A stretch of DNA of 22,039 nt from positions 1 through 22,039 of the IMG/VR virus record IMGVR_UViG_3300020452_000743. One strand, written 5' to 3'. The first letter of the stretch is position 1, and each line of letters opens with the position of its first letter. The notes under the pieces were generated by a model that was given only the letters and a program-made list of their open reading frames with translations, was not told the DNA's origin and did not search any database. Source of the stretch: a virus. The translations under genes were made by a program, and so were the position numbers. Positions 1-6,277 of the stretch are shown piece by piece.

Positions 1-1673
1 TTGCATCTTGTGTTCTGGTTGATATTGATGACACCCTCGATAGTATCTTTAGCTCTGATATGGCTATTGGCAAATACGTTGCACAGAGGGCTGGTATCGG
101 CATTAACGCAGGACGAATCAGAGGGATCAACAGTAGAATCCGTGGCGGCGAAGTACAACACACAGGAGTTGTCCCATTTCTCAAAAAATTTGAGTCAACT
201 GTCAGATGCTGTACTCAGAACGGGATCAGAGGCGGCTCAGCAACTGTCCACTTCCCTATTTGGCATCAAGAAATCAAAGACATCCTCGTCCTCAAGAACA
301 ACAAAGGAACAGAAGACAACAGAGTCAGAAAGTTAGACTACAGTATTCAGTTAAGTAAGATATTCTATGAACGTTTTATCGAAGATAAGGAAATCTCGTT
401 ATTTTCCCCTCATAATTGTCCTAACTTGTCTGAGAGTTTTGGGACCCCTGAGTTTGATGAGTTATATTGCCGTTACGAATCTGATGAATCCATCCCTAGA
501 ACAACCATCGGAGCACAAGAATTAATACTTGATCTGCTTAAGGAGAGAGCAGAGACTGGTCGTATCTACATTATGAATATTGACCATTGTAATAGTCATA
601 GTTCATTTAAAGATAAGATTGAGATGAGTAACCTCTGTCAAGAGATCACTCTACCTACTAAACCATTACAACACATTGATGATCCAGAAGGAGAGATTGC
701 CTTGTGCATTCTCTCTGCTATCAATGTAGGTAAGGTAAGATCTGATAATGAACTTGAGGATCTTTGTGATCTCTCAGTTCGTGGACTAGAAGAATTAATT
801 GATTACCAGAATTACCCTGTCATTGCAGCAGAGATTGCTACTAAGGCAAGGAGATCGCTTGGAGTAGGGTTCATTGGACTTGCACATTATCTTGCTAAGT
901 TAGGGTTCAACTACGACTCACAGGAGGCATGGGATGCTGTTCATGGACTGTCTGAATCCTTCCAATACTATCTACTTAAGTCATCTAATGAGATTGCTAA
1001 GGAAAAAGGTAAGTGCGGATACTTTAATCAGACTAAGTATGCTGATGGAATTCTTCCAATAGATACATATAAAAAAGACGTAGACGAGATTTGTTCTCAA
1101 CCACTTACACATGATTGGGATAGTCTTAGGACATCTATCAAAGAGCACGGACTCAGGCACAGCACTCTGTCCGCACAAATGCCTTCGGAGAGCAGTTCCG
1201 TTGTGTCAAACGCAACAAATGGAATTGAGCCTCCTAGAGATTTCTTGTCCATTAAGAAGTCAAAAAAAGGACCTCTTAAGCAGATTGTTCCGTCTTATAA
1301 CACCCTGAAGAATAGCTATACTTTATTGTGGGATATGCCTAGTAATACTGGTTATATCAACGTGGTTGCAGTAATGCAAAAGTTCTTTGATCAGGCGATC
1401 AGTGGTAACTGGTCATATAATCCCACTCACTTTGAAGACTCTGATGTACCTGTATCACAAATGGCACAGGATCTTTTGACGACTTATAAATTAGGTTGGA
1501 AGACATCTTACTATCAGAATACTTATGATAATAAACATGATGAAGCTGAACCATCACATCCTGTAGGATGGCACGATAATGTATCGGAAGTGGGTATTCA
1601 AGGTGAGGGACACGATTTACTTAATGAGTTATGTGAGATTGATGATGATGATTGTGAGTCATGCAAAATTTAA
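1..1673 (+). CDS. nrdA: Ribonucleoside-diphosphate reductase, alpha subunit (class Ia), 5'-partial
   Basis: Catalytic subunit of class Ia ribonucleotide reductase, reducing NDPs to dNDPs with NrdB. Only the C-terminal part is present: the frame is open from base 3 and the start lies upstream of the window. The first visible residues, ASCVLVD, match the E. coli region around Cys225, so the fragment begins at the first redox cysteine (bases 9-11). It continues with QRAGIGINAGRIRG. The catalytic NLCQE motif (Cys439/Glu441 equivalents) and GEIALC (Cys462 equivalent) follow. The protein ends in CESCKI, a C-terminal cysteine pair that passes reducing equivalents to the active site. The pair is spaced CxxC, where E. 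coli has CxxxxC. nrdB follows after 13 nt, so the two are probably co-transcribed. No intron or homing endonuclease interrupts the visible part. Identification is secure; the N-terminal ATP-cone region cannot be assessed. Confidence 0.96.
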   Translation, partial: ASCVLVDIDDTLDSIFSSDMAIGKYVAQRAGIGINAGRIRGINSRIRGGEVQHTGVVPFLKKFESTVRCCTQNGIRGGSATVHFPIWHQEIKDILVLKNNKGTEDNRVRKLDYSIQLSKIFYERFIEDKEISLFSPHNCPNLSESFGTPEFDELYCRYESDESIPRTTIGAQELILDLLKERAETGRIYIMNIDHCNSHSSFKDKIEMSNLCQEITLPTKPLQHIDDPEGEIALCILSAINVGKVRSDNELEDLCDLSVRGLEELIDYQNYPVIAAEIATKARRSLGVGFIGLAHYLAKLGFNYDSQEAWDAVHGLSESFQYYLLKSSNEIAKEKGKCGYFNQTKYADGILPIDTYKKDVDEICSQPLTHDWDSLRTSIKEHGLRHSTLSAQMPSESSSVVSNATNGIEPPRDFLSIKKSKKGPLKQIVPSYNTLKNSYTLLWDMPSNTGYINVVAVMQKFFDQAISGNWSYNPTHFEDSDVPVSQMAQDLLTTYKLGWKTSYYQNTYDNKHDEAEPSHPVGWHDNVSEVGIQGEGHDLLNELCEIDDDDCESCKI

Positions 1674-1686
1674 GGTATAGTGTTTA

Positions 1687-2880
1687 ATGAATCAATTCAA
1701 TTTTCGACAGTCTTCAGGTAAAGTTATGGGTAACAAAGTGAAGGGGATGACGGTCTTTAACACCAATGAAGTAGATACTAAAAAACAACCAATGTTCTTT
1801 GGTGCTCCTCTTGGGATTCAAAGGTATGATAGTTTTAAGTATCCACAGTTTGAGAATTTAACAAAGCAACAGTTAGGATATTTTTGGAGACCAGAAGAGG
1901 TATCCTTACAAAAGGATCGTGGAGACTTCCAATCTTTACGTCCAGAACAAAAACATATATTTACATCTAACTTAAAGTACCAGACTATGCTTGACTCAGT
2001 TCAAGGTAGAGCACCTGGTATGGCATTCATTCCTTACTGCTCCTTACCTGAGTTAGAAGCATGCATGGAGTGTTGGTCTTTTATGGAAATGATTCATAGT
2101 AGATCATATACTTATATTGTTAAGAATGTATATCCAAAGGCTTCTGATGTATTTGATACTATTCTTAGGGATGACAAGATTTTAGAACGTGCTGCTAGTG
2201 TCACTGAGTCTTACGATAACTTCATTGCATATGCACAGGAGTATGGTCAGAGCACTGCTTGGACAGATGACATGAGAGACCATCCCAATTCTGAATGGAC
2301 AAGAAAAGATTTAAAGCGTTCACTTTATAGAGCAGTGGCTAATGTCAACATTCTGGAAGGTATCCGCTTTTATGTTTCTTTTGCTTGTAGTTTTGCTTTT
2401 GGTGAGCTTAAACTCATGGAAGGATCTGCGAAAATCATATCTCTTATTGCAAGAGATGAGAACCAGCATCTGGCAATAACTCAAAACATATTAAACCATT
2501 GGAGGAAGGGTCATGATGATCCTGAGATGGCAGTGATTGCAAAGGAGGAAGAAGATTGGACATACCAAATGTTTGATCGTGCTGTGAATGAGGAGAGAAA
2601 ATGGGCAGAGTATTTATTTAAGGATGGAAGTATGATTGGATTGAATGATAAACTTCTACAGAATTATGTTGAGTGGATTGCAAACCGTCGCTTGAGGTCT
2701 ATTGGTTTAAAACCCCAGTATGATATTCCTGCTAAAAACAATCCATTACCTTGGACAGAGCATTGGATCTCTTCTAAGGGATTACAGGTAGCACCACAAG
2801 AGACTGAGGTTGAGTCTTATGTTGTTGGTGGTATCAAACAAGACGTTAAGAAGGACACCTTCTCAGGATTTAAATTATGA
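1687..2880 (+). CDS. nrdB: Ribonucleoside-diphosphate reductase, beta subunit (class Ia)
   Basis: Radical-generating subunit of class Ia ribonucleotide reductase; 397 residues, close to E. coli NrdB. Every diiron ligand is visible: Asp80 (QKDRGDF), Glu134 and His137 (MEMIHS), Glu224 (NILEGIRF), Glu258 and His261 (RDENQH). The tyrosyl-radical residue is Tyr141 in HSRSY. The subunit therefore looks active and is of the Tyr-radical type. The ATG at 1687 lies 13 nt after the nrdA stop; no strong Shine-Dalgarno is seen. The residues before the family-like start of similarity (about 1-35) form a poorly recognisable N-terminal extension. Unlike T4 nrdB, the gene has no group I intron. The stop codon overlaps a tiny membrane-peptide ORF by 4 nt. 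Confidence 0.97.
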   Translation: MNQFNFRQSSGKVMGNKVKGMTVFNTNEVDTKKQPMFFGAPLGIQRYDSFKYPQFENLTKQQLGYFWRPEEVSLQKDRGDFQSLRPEQKHIFTSNLKYQTMLDSVQGRAPGMAFIPYCSLPELEACMECWSFMEMIHSRSYTYIVKNVYPKASDVFDTILRDDKILERAASVTESYDNFIAYAQEYGQSTAWTDDMRDHPNSEWTRKDLKRSLYRAVANVNILEGIRFYVSFACSFAFGELKLMEGSAKIISLIARDENQHLAITQNILNHWRKGHDDPEMAVIAKEEEDWTYQMFDRAVNEERKWAEYLFKDGSMIGLNDKLLQNYVEWIANRRLRSIGLKPQYDIPAKNNPLPWTEHWISSKGLQVAPQETEVESYVVGGIKQDVKKDTFSGFKL

Positions 2881-2954
2881 CCACATTTATAGTATGGGTA
2901 TGTATTTCAATATTGATTTACATATTTTTGAAGAACTTTAAAAATCATGCGTAA
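2877..2954 (+). CDS. Tiny single-pass membrane peptide (25 aa), hypothetical
   Basis: A 25-codon frame beginning MTTFIVWVCISILIYIF and ending in a basic tail (KNFKNHA). The first ~18 residues form one hydrophobic segment, as expected for a transmembrane peptide with a cytoplasmic positive tail. It fills the only gap between nrdB and the following HAD gene. Its ATG overlaps the nrdB stop (ATGA) and its stop overlaps the next start by 8 nt, which is the junction style used across this window. I recognise no family. It could be chance, since the stretch is short and AT-rich; the double overlap and the hydrophobic pattern are the evidence for it. Confidence 0.45.
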   Translation: MTTFIVWVCISILIYIFLKNFKNHA

Positions 2955-3651
2955 GTATATTTTTGATGTAGATGGGACTCTTACACCTAGTAGGAGTCAA
3001 ATTGATAAATCATTTCAAGCATTCTTTATAAAATTTTGCTGCACATATCCAGTATATCTGGTTACTGGTAGCGACAGACAGAAGACCGTTGACCAACTTG
3101 GTCTTGATATTTGCTATAGAGCAAGGAGAGTATATAATTGCTCTGGTAGTGATGCTTATGAAAGAGACGTTAATGTCTATAGAGATGATTGGGAACTACC
3201 TAAGCAGGTAGAAAAATTTTTAGAAGATGAGTTAGCATATAGTTGTTTTCCTATTAGGAATGGTTCTCATATTGAGAGAAGACCTGGTGGAGTAAACTTC
3301 AGCATCTTAGGTAGAGGTAAAGATACCTTTAATGGAAGGGAAGAGTACGTTAAGTGGGACAAGGAGAGATTAGAGAGAGTTGATATAGCAGAGAGACTTA
3401 AAACCCAGTTCCCAGACCTAGAGGTACAGGTAGGAGGTCAGACTGGATTAGATCTATCACCAAAGGGAAGTAATAAAAGTCAAATCTTAAGAGACTTTGA
3501 TAAGACTGATGACTTACACTTCTTTGGTGACATGATGGAGGAAGGACAGAATGATTATCCTTTAGCAATGGCAATATTAGACAATATGATGGGAACCTGT
3601 TACAATGTGAACGATTATAAAGAGACTCAAAAATTGTTACTAAATATTTGA
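2947..3651 (+). CDS. Phosphomannomutase-like HAD-superfamily enzyme
   Basis: 234 residues, close to eukaryotic-type alpha-phosphomannomutase (PMM, about 245). HAD motif I is FDVDGT (Asp7, Asp9), motif II VTGSDR (Thr40-Ser42), motif III Lys177 in GSNKSQIL, and motif IV FFGDMMEEGQND (Asp195, Asp203). The cap carries HIERRPGGVNFSILGR, which resembles the PMM substrate-binding stretch with its conserved arginines, and GGQTGLDLSPKG resembles the PMM segment leading to motif III. PMM interconverts mannose-6-phosphate and mannose-1-phosphate in the cytosol, the step before GDP-mannose. That fits the GDP-mannose/fucose genes about 10 kb downstream, though this gene sits beside nrdAB. Alternatives are another sugar-phosphate phosphatase of the Cof/HAD-IIB type. 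The family match is good; the substrate is inferred. Confidence 0.75.
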   Translation: MRKYIFDVDGTLTPSRSQIDKSFQAFFIKFCCTYPVYLVTGSDRQKTVDQLGLDICYRARRVYNCSGSDAYERDVNVYRDDWELPKQVEKFLEDELAYSCFPIRNGSHIERRPGGVNFSILGRGKDTFNGREEYVKWDKERLERVDIAERLKTQFPDLEVQVGGQTGLDLSPKGSNKSQILRDFDKTDDLHFFGDMMEEGQNDYPLAMAILDNMMGTCYNVNDYKETQKLLLNI

Positions 3652-3672
3652 CATGACATATAAATTTACTAA

Positions 3673-4122
3673 ATGGTTGAAGGAGGAGTTTACGAAAACC
3701 CCTGGCTATATGAGGGTAAACCTTTCACTACTGACGATATTGGCGATCAGTTCGGTTTCGTCTACCTCATTACTAATCTTGAATCGGGTAGAAAATACAT
3801 CGGAAGGAAAAACTTCCAACAGCATCGAAAGCCTAGAGGTAGCAGACGCAAACGGACGAGTGAGAGTAACTGGAAAGCATACTACGGAAGTTCTAAAGAA
3901 CTTAACGAGGACAGGAAACTTCTGGGGAATACCTCCTTCTCAAGAGAAATCCTAGGATTATACAAGACGCAAGGAAAAGTAAACTACGAAGAAACGAGAC
4001 AATTATTTCTAAATAATGTCTTAACAGAGTCGCTTGACGATGGCACTCCTGCGTACTATAATAGTAATGTTCTAGGACGCTACTACAAAAAAGACTACTA
4101 CGAAGGAACTCTTTTTTCCTAA
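3673..4122 (+). CDS. GIY-YIG nuclease-like protein
   Basis: 149 residues. The N-terminal core reads GFVYLITN (28-35), then KYIGRKNF (41-48), the two halves of a GIY-YIG motif. A conserved-looking basic block (RGSRRKRTSESNWKAYYGSS) follows, then REIL with Glu92 as the candidate metal-binding acid. The GIY-YIG fold makes DNA nicking or double-strand cuts in homing endonucleases (T4 Seg, I-TevI) and repair enzymes. No intron lies beside it, so if it is a homing enzyme it is free-standing. The start at 3673 is the first ATG after an in-frame stop at 3670-3672. A second ATG at 3653 opens a different frame that I reject. The function is not certain: this phage-common family has no assigned role that I know of. 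Confidence 0.7.
   Translation: MVEGGVYENPWLYEGKPFTTDDIGDQFGFVYLITNLESGRKYIGRKNFQQHRKPRGSRRKRTSESNWKAYYGSSKELNEDRKLLGNTSFSREILGLYKTQGKVNYEETRQLFLNNVLTESLDDGTPAYYNSNVLGRYYKKDYYEGTLFS
4034..4062 (+). promoter_or_regulatory. Sigma70-type promoter, TTGACG-17-TATAAT
   Basis: The -35 TTGACG (4034-4039, 5/6) and -10 TATAAT (4057-4062, 6/6) are separated by exactly 17 nt. They lie inside the 3' end of the GIY-YIG gene and face the small-gene group starting at 4170. The expected start is near 4069, giving a leader of about 100 nt that contains the hairpin at 4131-4144. Confidence 0.6.
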
Positions 4123-4130
4123 ATAATTAC

Positions 4131-4144
4131 TACCCTAACGGGTA
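4131..4144 (+). other. Small perfect hairpin in leader
   Basis: TACCC and GGGTA form a five-base-pair stem closed by a TAAC tetraloop, 9 nt after the stop of the GIY-YIG gene. No T-run follows, so it is not a classical terminator. It may stabilise or cap an mRNA end. Confidence 0.35.
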
Positions 4145-4169
4145 AGAATCAGCCAAGTAGAAGAATTTG

Positions 4170-4262
4170 ATGATGTGGATGCAACTTATTTGCTGCCACA
4201 TTTTCTGTTTCATGTTTGTATTTTTCTATGTTGGGTTACTAGTAAAACTTAATGACAAGTAA
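4170..4262 (+). CDS. Tiny cysteine-rich membrane peptide (30 aa), hypothetical
   Basis: A 30-codon frame beginning MMWMQLICCHIFCFMFVFF, followed by YVGLLV and a short charged tail. About 23 residues in a row are hydrophobic, consistent with one transmembrane helix, with three cysteines in its first half. It fills the space between the GIY-YIG gene and the next hypothetical gene, whose ATG it overlaps by 11 nt. It also lies downstream of the promoter at 4034-4062. It starts with two ATG codons in a row; a purine-rich AGAAG lies just upstream. No family is recognised. Support comes from the gap-filling position and composition. Confidence 0.42.
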   Translation: MMWMQLICCHIFCFMFVFFYVGLLVKLNDK

Positions 4263-4464
4263 GTATACTAGGGACATGCTAGTCAAGTCCATAGTTGCAA
4301 ATCACATGTCTGGCATAGGATCAACATCTATAGCTAATCAAACCTACGTCAGTCAACTCAAAGATTTGTACCATAAATGGGAGCATGTCTCTTCAGAGGA
4401 TTTACTCCTCATGTATAATAAGATACAAAAAACTGCTATTACACTAAGTCAACTAACACCTTAA
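4252..4464 (+). CDS. Hypothetical protein (70 aa)
   Basis: A 70-residue soluble-looking protein starting MTSKYTRDMLVKSIVANHMSG. It is mixed-charge and probably helical, with a second amphipathic segment near residues 34-60 (SQLKDLYHKWEHV, EDLLLMYNKIQK). No signal peptide or metal motif is visible and I do not recognise a family. It overlaps the tiny membrane ORF upstream and precedes the SleB-like gene by 12 nt, so it belongs to the same transcription unit from the promoter at 4034-4062. Confidence 0.7.
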   Translation: MTSKYTRDMLVKSIVANHMSGIGSTSIANQTYVSQLKDLYHKWEHVSSEDLLLMYNKIQKTAITLSQLTP

Positions 4465-4476
4465 AATTTTTTTGTT

Positions 4477-4881
4477 ATGATTCCCATTCCTTTAGTATGT
4501 TTAATGTACTCTACTCTCGATCCCGCTGAGTATGTAGAAATAGCAAGAGTAGTACAAGTTGAAGCATACCGACACTCCAAAGATGAATATGGTGTCGCTG
4601 CTAATATTATGAACCGAGTTGCATCTGACGACTTCCCCGATTCTGTAACTGAAGTTACCAAGCAACCCCATCAATACGAGGGATTAAGAATATTTCCAAA
4701 TAAAAAAATAGATTCGGCATTAGTCGCAAAATTATCATCACCCAAAGGGCAAATCGGTGTTTGTAATGCTTTAAATAAATTGGAAGGGCGTAAGTATTTT
4801 AAGGGACAATCACAACTATATAATAGGGTTCCTGAAGAAGACCCTATGTTCCACCCTAATGGAAACTTTTACCATCACTGA
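4477..4881 (+). CDS. SleB/CwlJ-like cell wall hydrolase
   Basis: 134 residues resembling the SleB-type Hydrolase_2 fold. VVQVEAYRHSKDEYGVAANI (with the VEA glutamate as likely catalytic acid) is followed by MNRVASDDFPDSV, matching the family's 'NRV....FP.TV' block, and then an HQYEG segment. The end, MFHPNGNFYHH, resembles the aromatic/His-rich end of the domain. Members cleave peptidoglycan as lytic transglycosylases or amidases. In a phage this suits lysis, virion entry or remodelling. The first 14 residues are mildly hydrophobic but make a weak signal peptide, so export would need a holin or virion packaging. The fold is moderately supported; the bond cut is unknown. Confidence 0.65.
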   Translation: MIPIPLVCLMYSTLDPAEYVEIARVVQVEAYRHSKDEYGVAANIMNRVASDDFPDSVTEVTKQPHQYEGLRIFPNKKIDSALVAKLSSPKGQIGVCNALNKLEGRKYFKGQSQLYNRVPEEDPMFHPNGNFYHH

Positions 4882-4886
4882 CGATT

Positions 4887-5183
4887 ATGGACTTAGACAA
4901 GAATCAAAACATTAATAAAGTTAAGAGGGAAGACCTCGCAGATTTTGGTGCTGACAATATTGCTGGTTTCCAAAACTATATCGCACAACAGATTGGAGAT
5001 GATGAGAATTCTATCTTATCTCAAGTCATGGAAAAGAATGCTCAATCAGAATTTTTATACAAGCATTCTGCTGCACATAGTGGAGAACTAGATGTTGTTA
5101 CTGGAATGCCTACAGGTAGAACCCAGAAGTTTGAAGATTTCATCACACCCAAGCGTGGGGTTGACAAGAAGCAGACAGACTGA
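4887..5183 (+). CDS. Hypothetical protein (98 aa)
   Basis: 98 residues, acidic and soluble, beginning MDLDKNQNINKVKREDLADFG. It has an asparagine/glutamine-rich middle and a lysine-rich tail (KRGVDKKQTD). No transmembrane segment or known motif is visible. It follows the SleB-like gene by 5 nt in the same operon. Its last codons contain the -35 box of the strong promoter at 5161-5189, so the promoter sequence constrains the C-terminus. No function can be given. Confidence 0.75.
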   Translation: MDLDKNQNINKVKREDLADFGADNIAGFQNYIAQQIGDDENSILSQVMEKNAQSEFLYKHSAAHSGELDVVTGMPTGRTQKFEDFITPKRGVDKKQTD

Positions 5184-5189
5184 TATAAT
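5161..5189 (+). promoter_or_regulatory. Perfect consensus sigma70 promoter with extended -10
   Basis: TTGACA (5161-5166) and TATAAT (5184-5189) are both 6/6 matches with a 17-nt spacer, and TGA directly before the -10 makes it an extended -10. Transcription should start near 5196, at the head of the structured RNA. It is the strongest promoter in the window by sequence. Confidence 0.8.
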
Positions 5190-5195
5190 ATATTT

Positions 5196-5356
5196 GTTGA
5201 GGCGACGGTCTTGGCACGGGAGTGACTGAATAAACTTACTGGCATATTGCTGGTTAAGGTGATGAGACACAGGTGGTGCTGCACCGAGAGGTGAATCGAC
5301 TTACCAGTCGGGTCTCAGGCAAAGATGTAATTACTCTGTAGTAATGCCCGTCTTTT
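5196..5356 (+). ncRNA. Structured RNA: candidate riboswitch-like leader or small RNA
   Basis: About 160 nt without a credible ORF, directly downstream of a perfect promoter. Visible helices are TGAGAC (5263-5268) with GTCTCA (5312-5317), enclosing GGTG/CACC (5275-5278/5282-5285) and CGACT/AGTCG (5297-5301/5306-5310, loop TACC). GGCA/TGCC (5318-5321/5345-5348) encloses ATTACT/AGTAAT (5330-5335/5340-5345); the outermost pairs of these two compete at 5345. GACGG (5204-5208) can close the domain with CCGTC (5348-5352), followed by a TTTT run. The cupin gene starts 44 nt later, so this may be a cis-regulatory leader or a processed small RNA. From memory, the manA and wcaG RNA motifs occur in marine cyanophages near nucleotide-sugar genes; I could not test membership. 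Confidence 0.65.
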
Positions 5357-5399
5357 GTTGGTACACAGGAACCCAACCTCCCATACACTCTTTTTAATC

Positions 5400-5900
5400 A
5401 TGTATGAGTTAATTAAAAACAGATTCCAAAAGTGTAAAAAGGTAACATGGGATGATGTGATTGATAAAATGGATCACGATCTGTCCTCTAATCGTTGTAG
5501 AATTGTTGGTGAAGGAATCGGTACGTTTCCTTCTCTTTTTACTTTCAGTGAGAATTATTTTCCTGGTACACTTTACCCTGCTATGGAAGAGGTTGATCTT
5601 CAGGAATCTGGTCTTGATAGCATGCACGTATACGCTTCATTCATCAAAGGAGCACCTACCTATGGTAGACACAATGATGATACTGATGTTATTATAGTAC
5701 AAGCAAGAGGTAAAATGACGTATGGTTTTGATGATGGCACATATGCACATCTAGAACCAGGTGATAGTCTTTTTATTCCTGCGTATACATATCATGATCC
5801 GATATGTAATAAAGGTCCACGAATTAGTTTGAGTTTTGGGTATGCCAACAAGAGAAGATCTATTACACTACCGACTTCAAGCAGTACTCAGGGAGAATAA
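5400..5900 (+). CDS. Cupin/JmjC-like Fe(II)-type protein
   Basis: 166 residues from the ATG at 5400; an upstream in-frame TTG at 5355 lies in the structured leader and is rejected. The C-terminal half is a double-stranded beta-helix: GRHNDD (His91, Asp93), then RGKMTYGF, LEPGDSLFIPAYTYHDP (His132) and SLSFGYAN. His-x-Asp plus a distal His is the iron-binding triad of JmjC-like and other 2-oxoglutarate oxygenases. The same fold also serves sugar isomerases of the cupin type, so oxygenase and sugar-binding roles both remain possible. It is the first gene after the structured RNA and its perfect promoter, so it is the likely target if that RNA is a switch. No Shine-Dalgarno is evident. Confidence 0.65.
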   Translation: MYELIKNRFQKCKKVTWDDVIDKMDHDLSSNRCRIVGEGIGTFPSLFTFSENYFPGTLYPAMEEVDLQESGLDSMHVYASFIKGAPTYGRHNDDTDVIIVQARGKMTYGFDDGTYAHLEPGDSLFIPAYTYHDPICNKGPRISLSFGYANKRRSITLPTSSSTQGE

Positions 5901-6045
5901 TTTTCCTGATTTAGAATATATTGGAGAACGTCCTAGTTATAAAACAGGTGATATGGTTCATTGGTATCGTATAGGAAAAGCAGAAGTTCCTGTTGATGCT
6001 ATCACAGAGTTTGAAACGGAGGCAGAAGAAGATGATGCTAGTTAG
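5842..6045 (+). CDS. Hypothetical protein (67 aa)
   Basis: 67 residues from the ATG at 5842, overlapping the 3' end of the cupin gene by 59 nt, which is longer than other overlaps here. The sequence is helix-like at first (EDLLHYRLQAVLRENNFPDLEYIGERPSY), then has an aromatic stretch (DMVHWYRIG) and an acidic tail. Its end overlaps the start of the zinc-ribbon gene. No family is recognised. The coding frame is believable because it fills the space to the next gene. The true start could be further downstream. Confidence 0.55.
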   Translation: MPTREDLLHYRLQAVLRENNFPDLEYIGERPSYKTGDMVHWYRIGKAEVPVDAITEFETEAEEDDAS

Positions 6046-6277
6046 ATGTAAGATGTGTGGAGTGGAATTAGCAAGTTCTAAGAAACCTCAGTGCTGCGGT
6101 TGTTCCAATCAAATGATTGTGAGTGAGGATAGTGTGAGTGCTAAGGATCTTAGTAGTGTTGTTATGGTTAACCACATTCATGGTGTGGAAGAGACCACAC
6201 TCAGTAAAAAAGAATTAGAGTGGCAAGAAAATAGGAAGAGAAGAAAAATTAAACGATTGGATTTTGAAGTAAGATGA
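6032..6277 (+). CDS. Small zinc-ribbon-like protein (81 aa)
   Basis: 81 residues starting MMLVRCKMCG. Cysteines at 6, 9, 21, 22 and 24 (CKMC then QCCGC) make a likely zinc site of the C-x2-C...C-x2-C or CC-x-C type. The rest is charged, with a basic end (ENRKRRKIKRLDFEVR) that could bind nucleic acid or protein. A GGAGG about 9 nt upstream of 6032 decides the start over the longer in-frame extension beginning at 5993. The ATGA at the end overlaps the next gene. The function is unknown; a DNA-, RNA- or polymerase-binding accessory role is a guess from the zinc site and basic tail. Confidence 0.65.
   Translation: MMLVRCKMCGVELASSKKPQCCGCSNQMIVSEDSVSAKDLSSVVMVNHIHGVEETTLSKKELEWQENRKRRKIKRLDFEVR

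Noticed and set aside
1-336. A 111-codon open frame in frame 1 at the left edge
   Set aside because: It lies across the nrdA coding frame, and the frame-3 translation is an unmistakable NrdA sequence.
1652-1681. Possible nrdB promoter TTGTGA-18-TATAGT
   Set aside because: The -10 ends only 5 nt before the nrdB ATG, so the transcript would start at or after the start codon; the match is also weak.
3-2880. Group I intron in nrdA or nrdB, as in T4
   Set aside because: The visible nrdA and all of nrdB read through without interruption and contain every expected motif.
3659-3666. TATAAATT, late-promoter-like, before the GIY-YIG gene
   Set aside because: Only 7 nt from the ATG; the 7/8 match is common in AT-rich DNA.
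3653-3955. Alternative ORF from ATG 3653, MTYKFTKWLKEEF...
   Set aside because: It overlaps the GIY-YIG-like gene in another frame and has no recognisable family; the frame from 3673 carries the conserved motifs.
5196-5399. tRNA or tmRNA in the structured region
   Set aside because: No T-psi-C-type GTTCRA, no anticodon arm and no acceptor pairing that fits; the helices are arranged differently.
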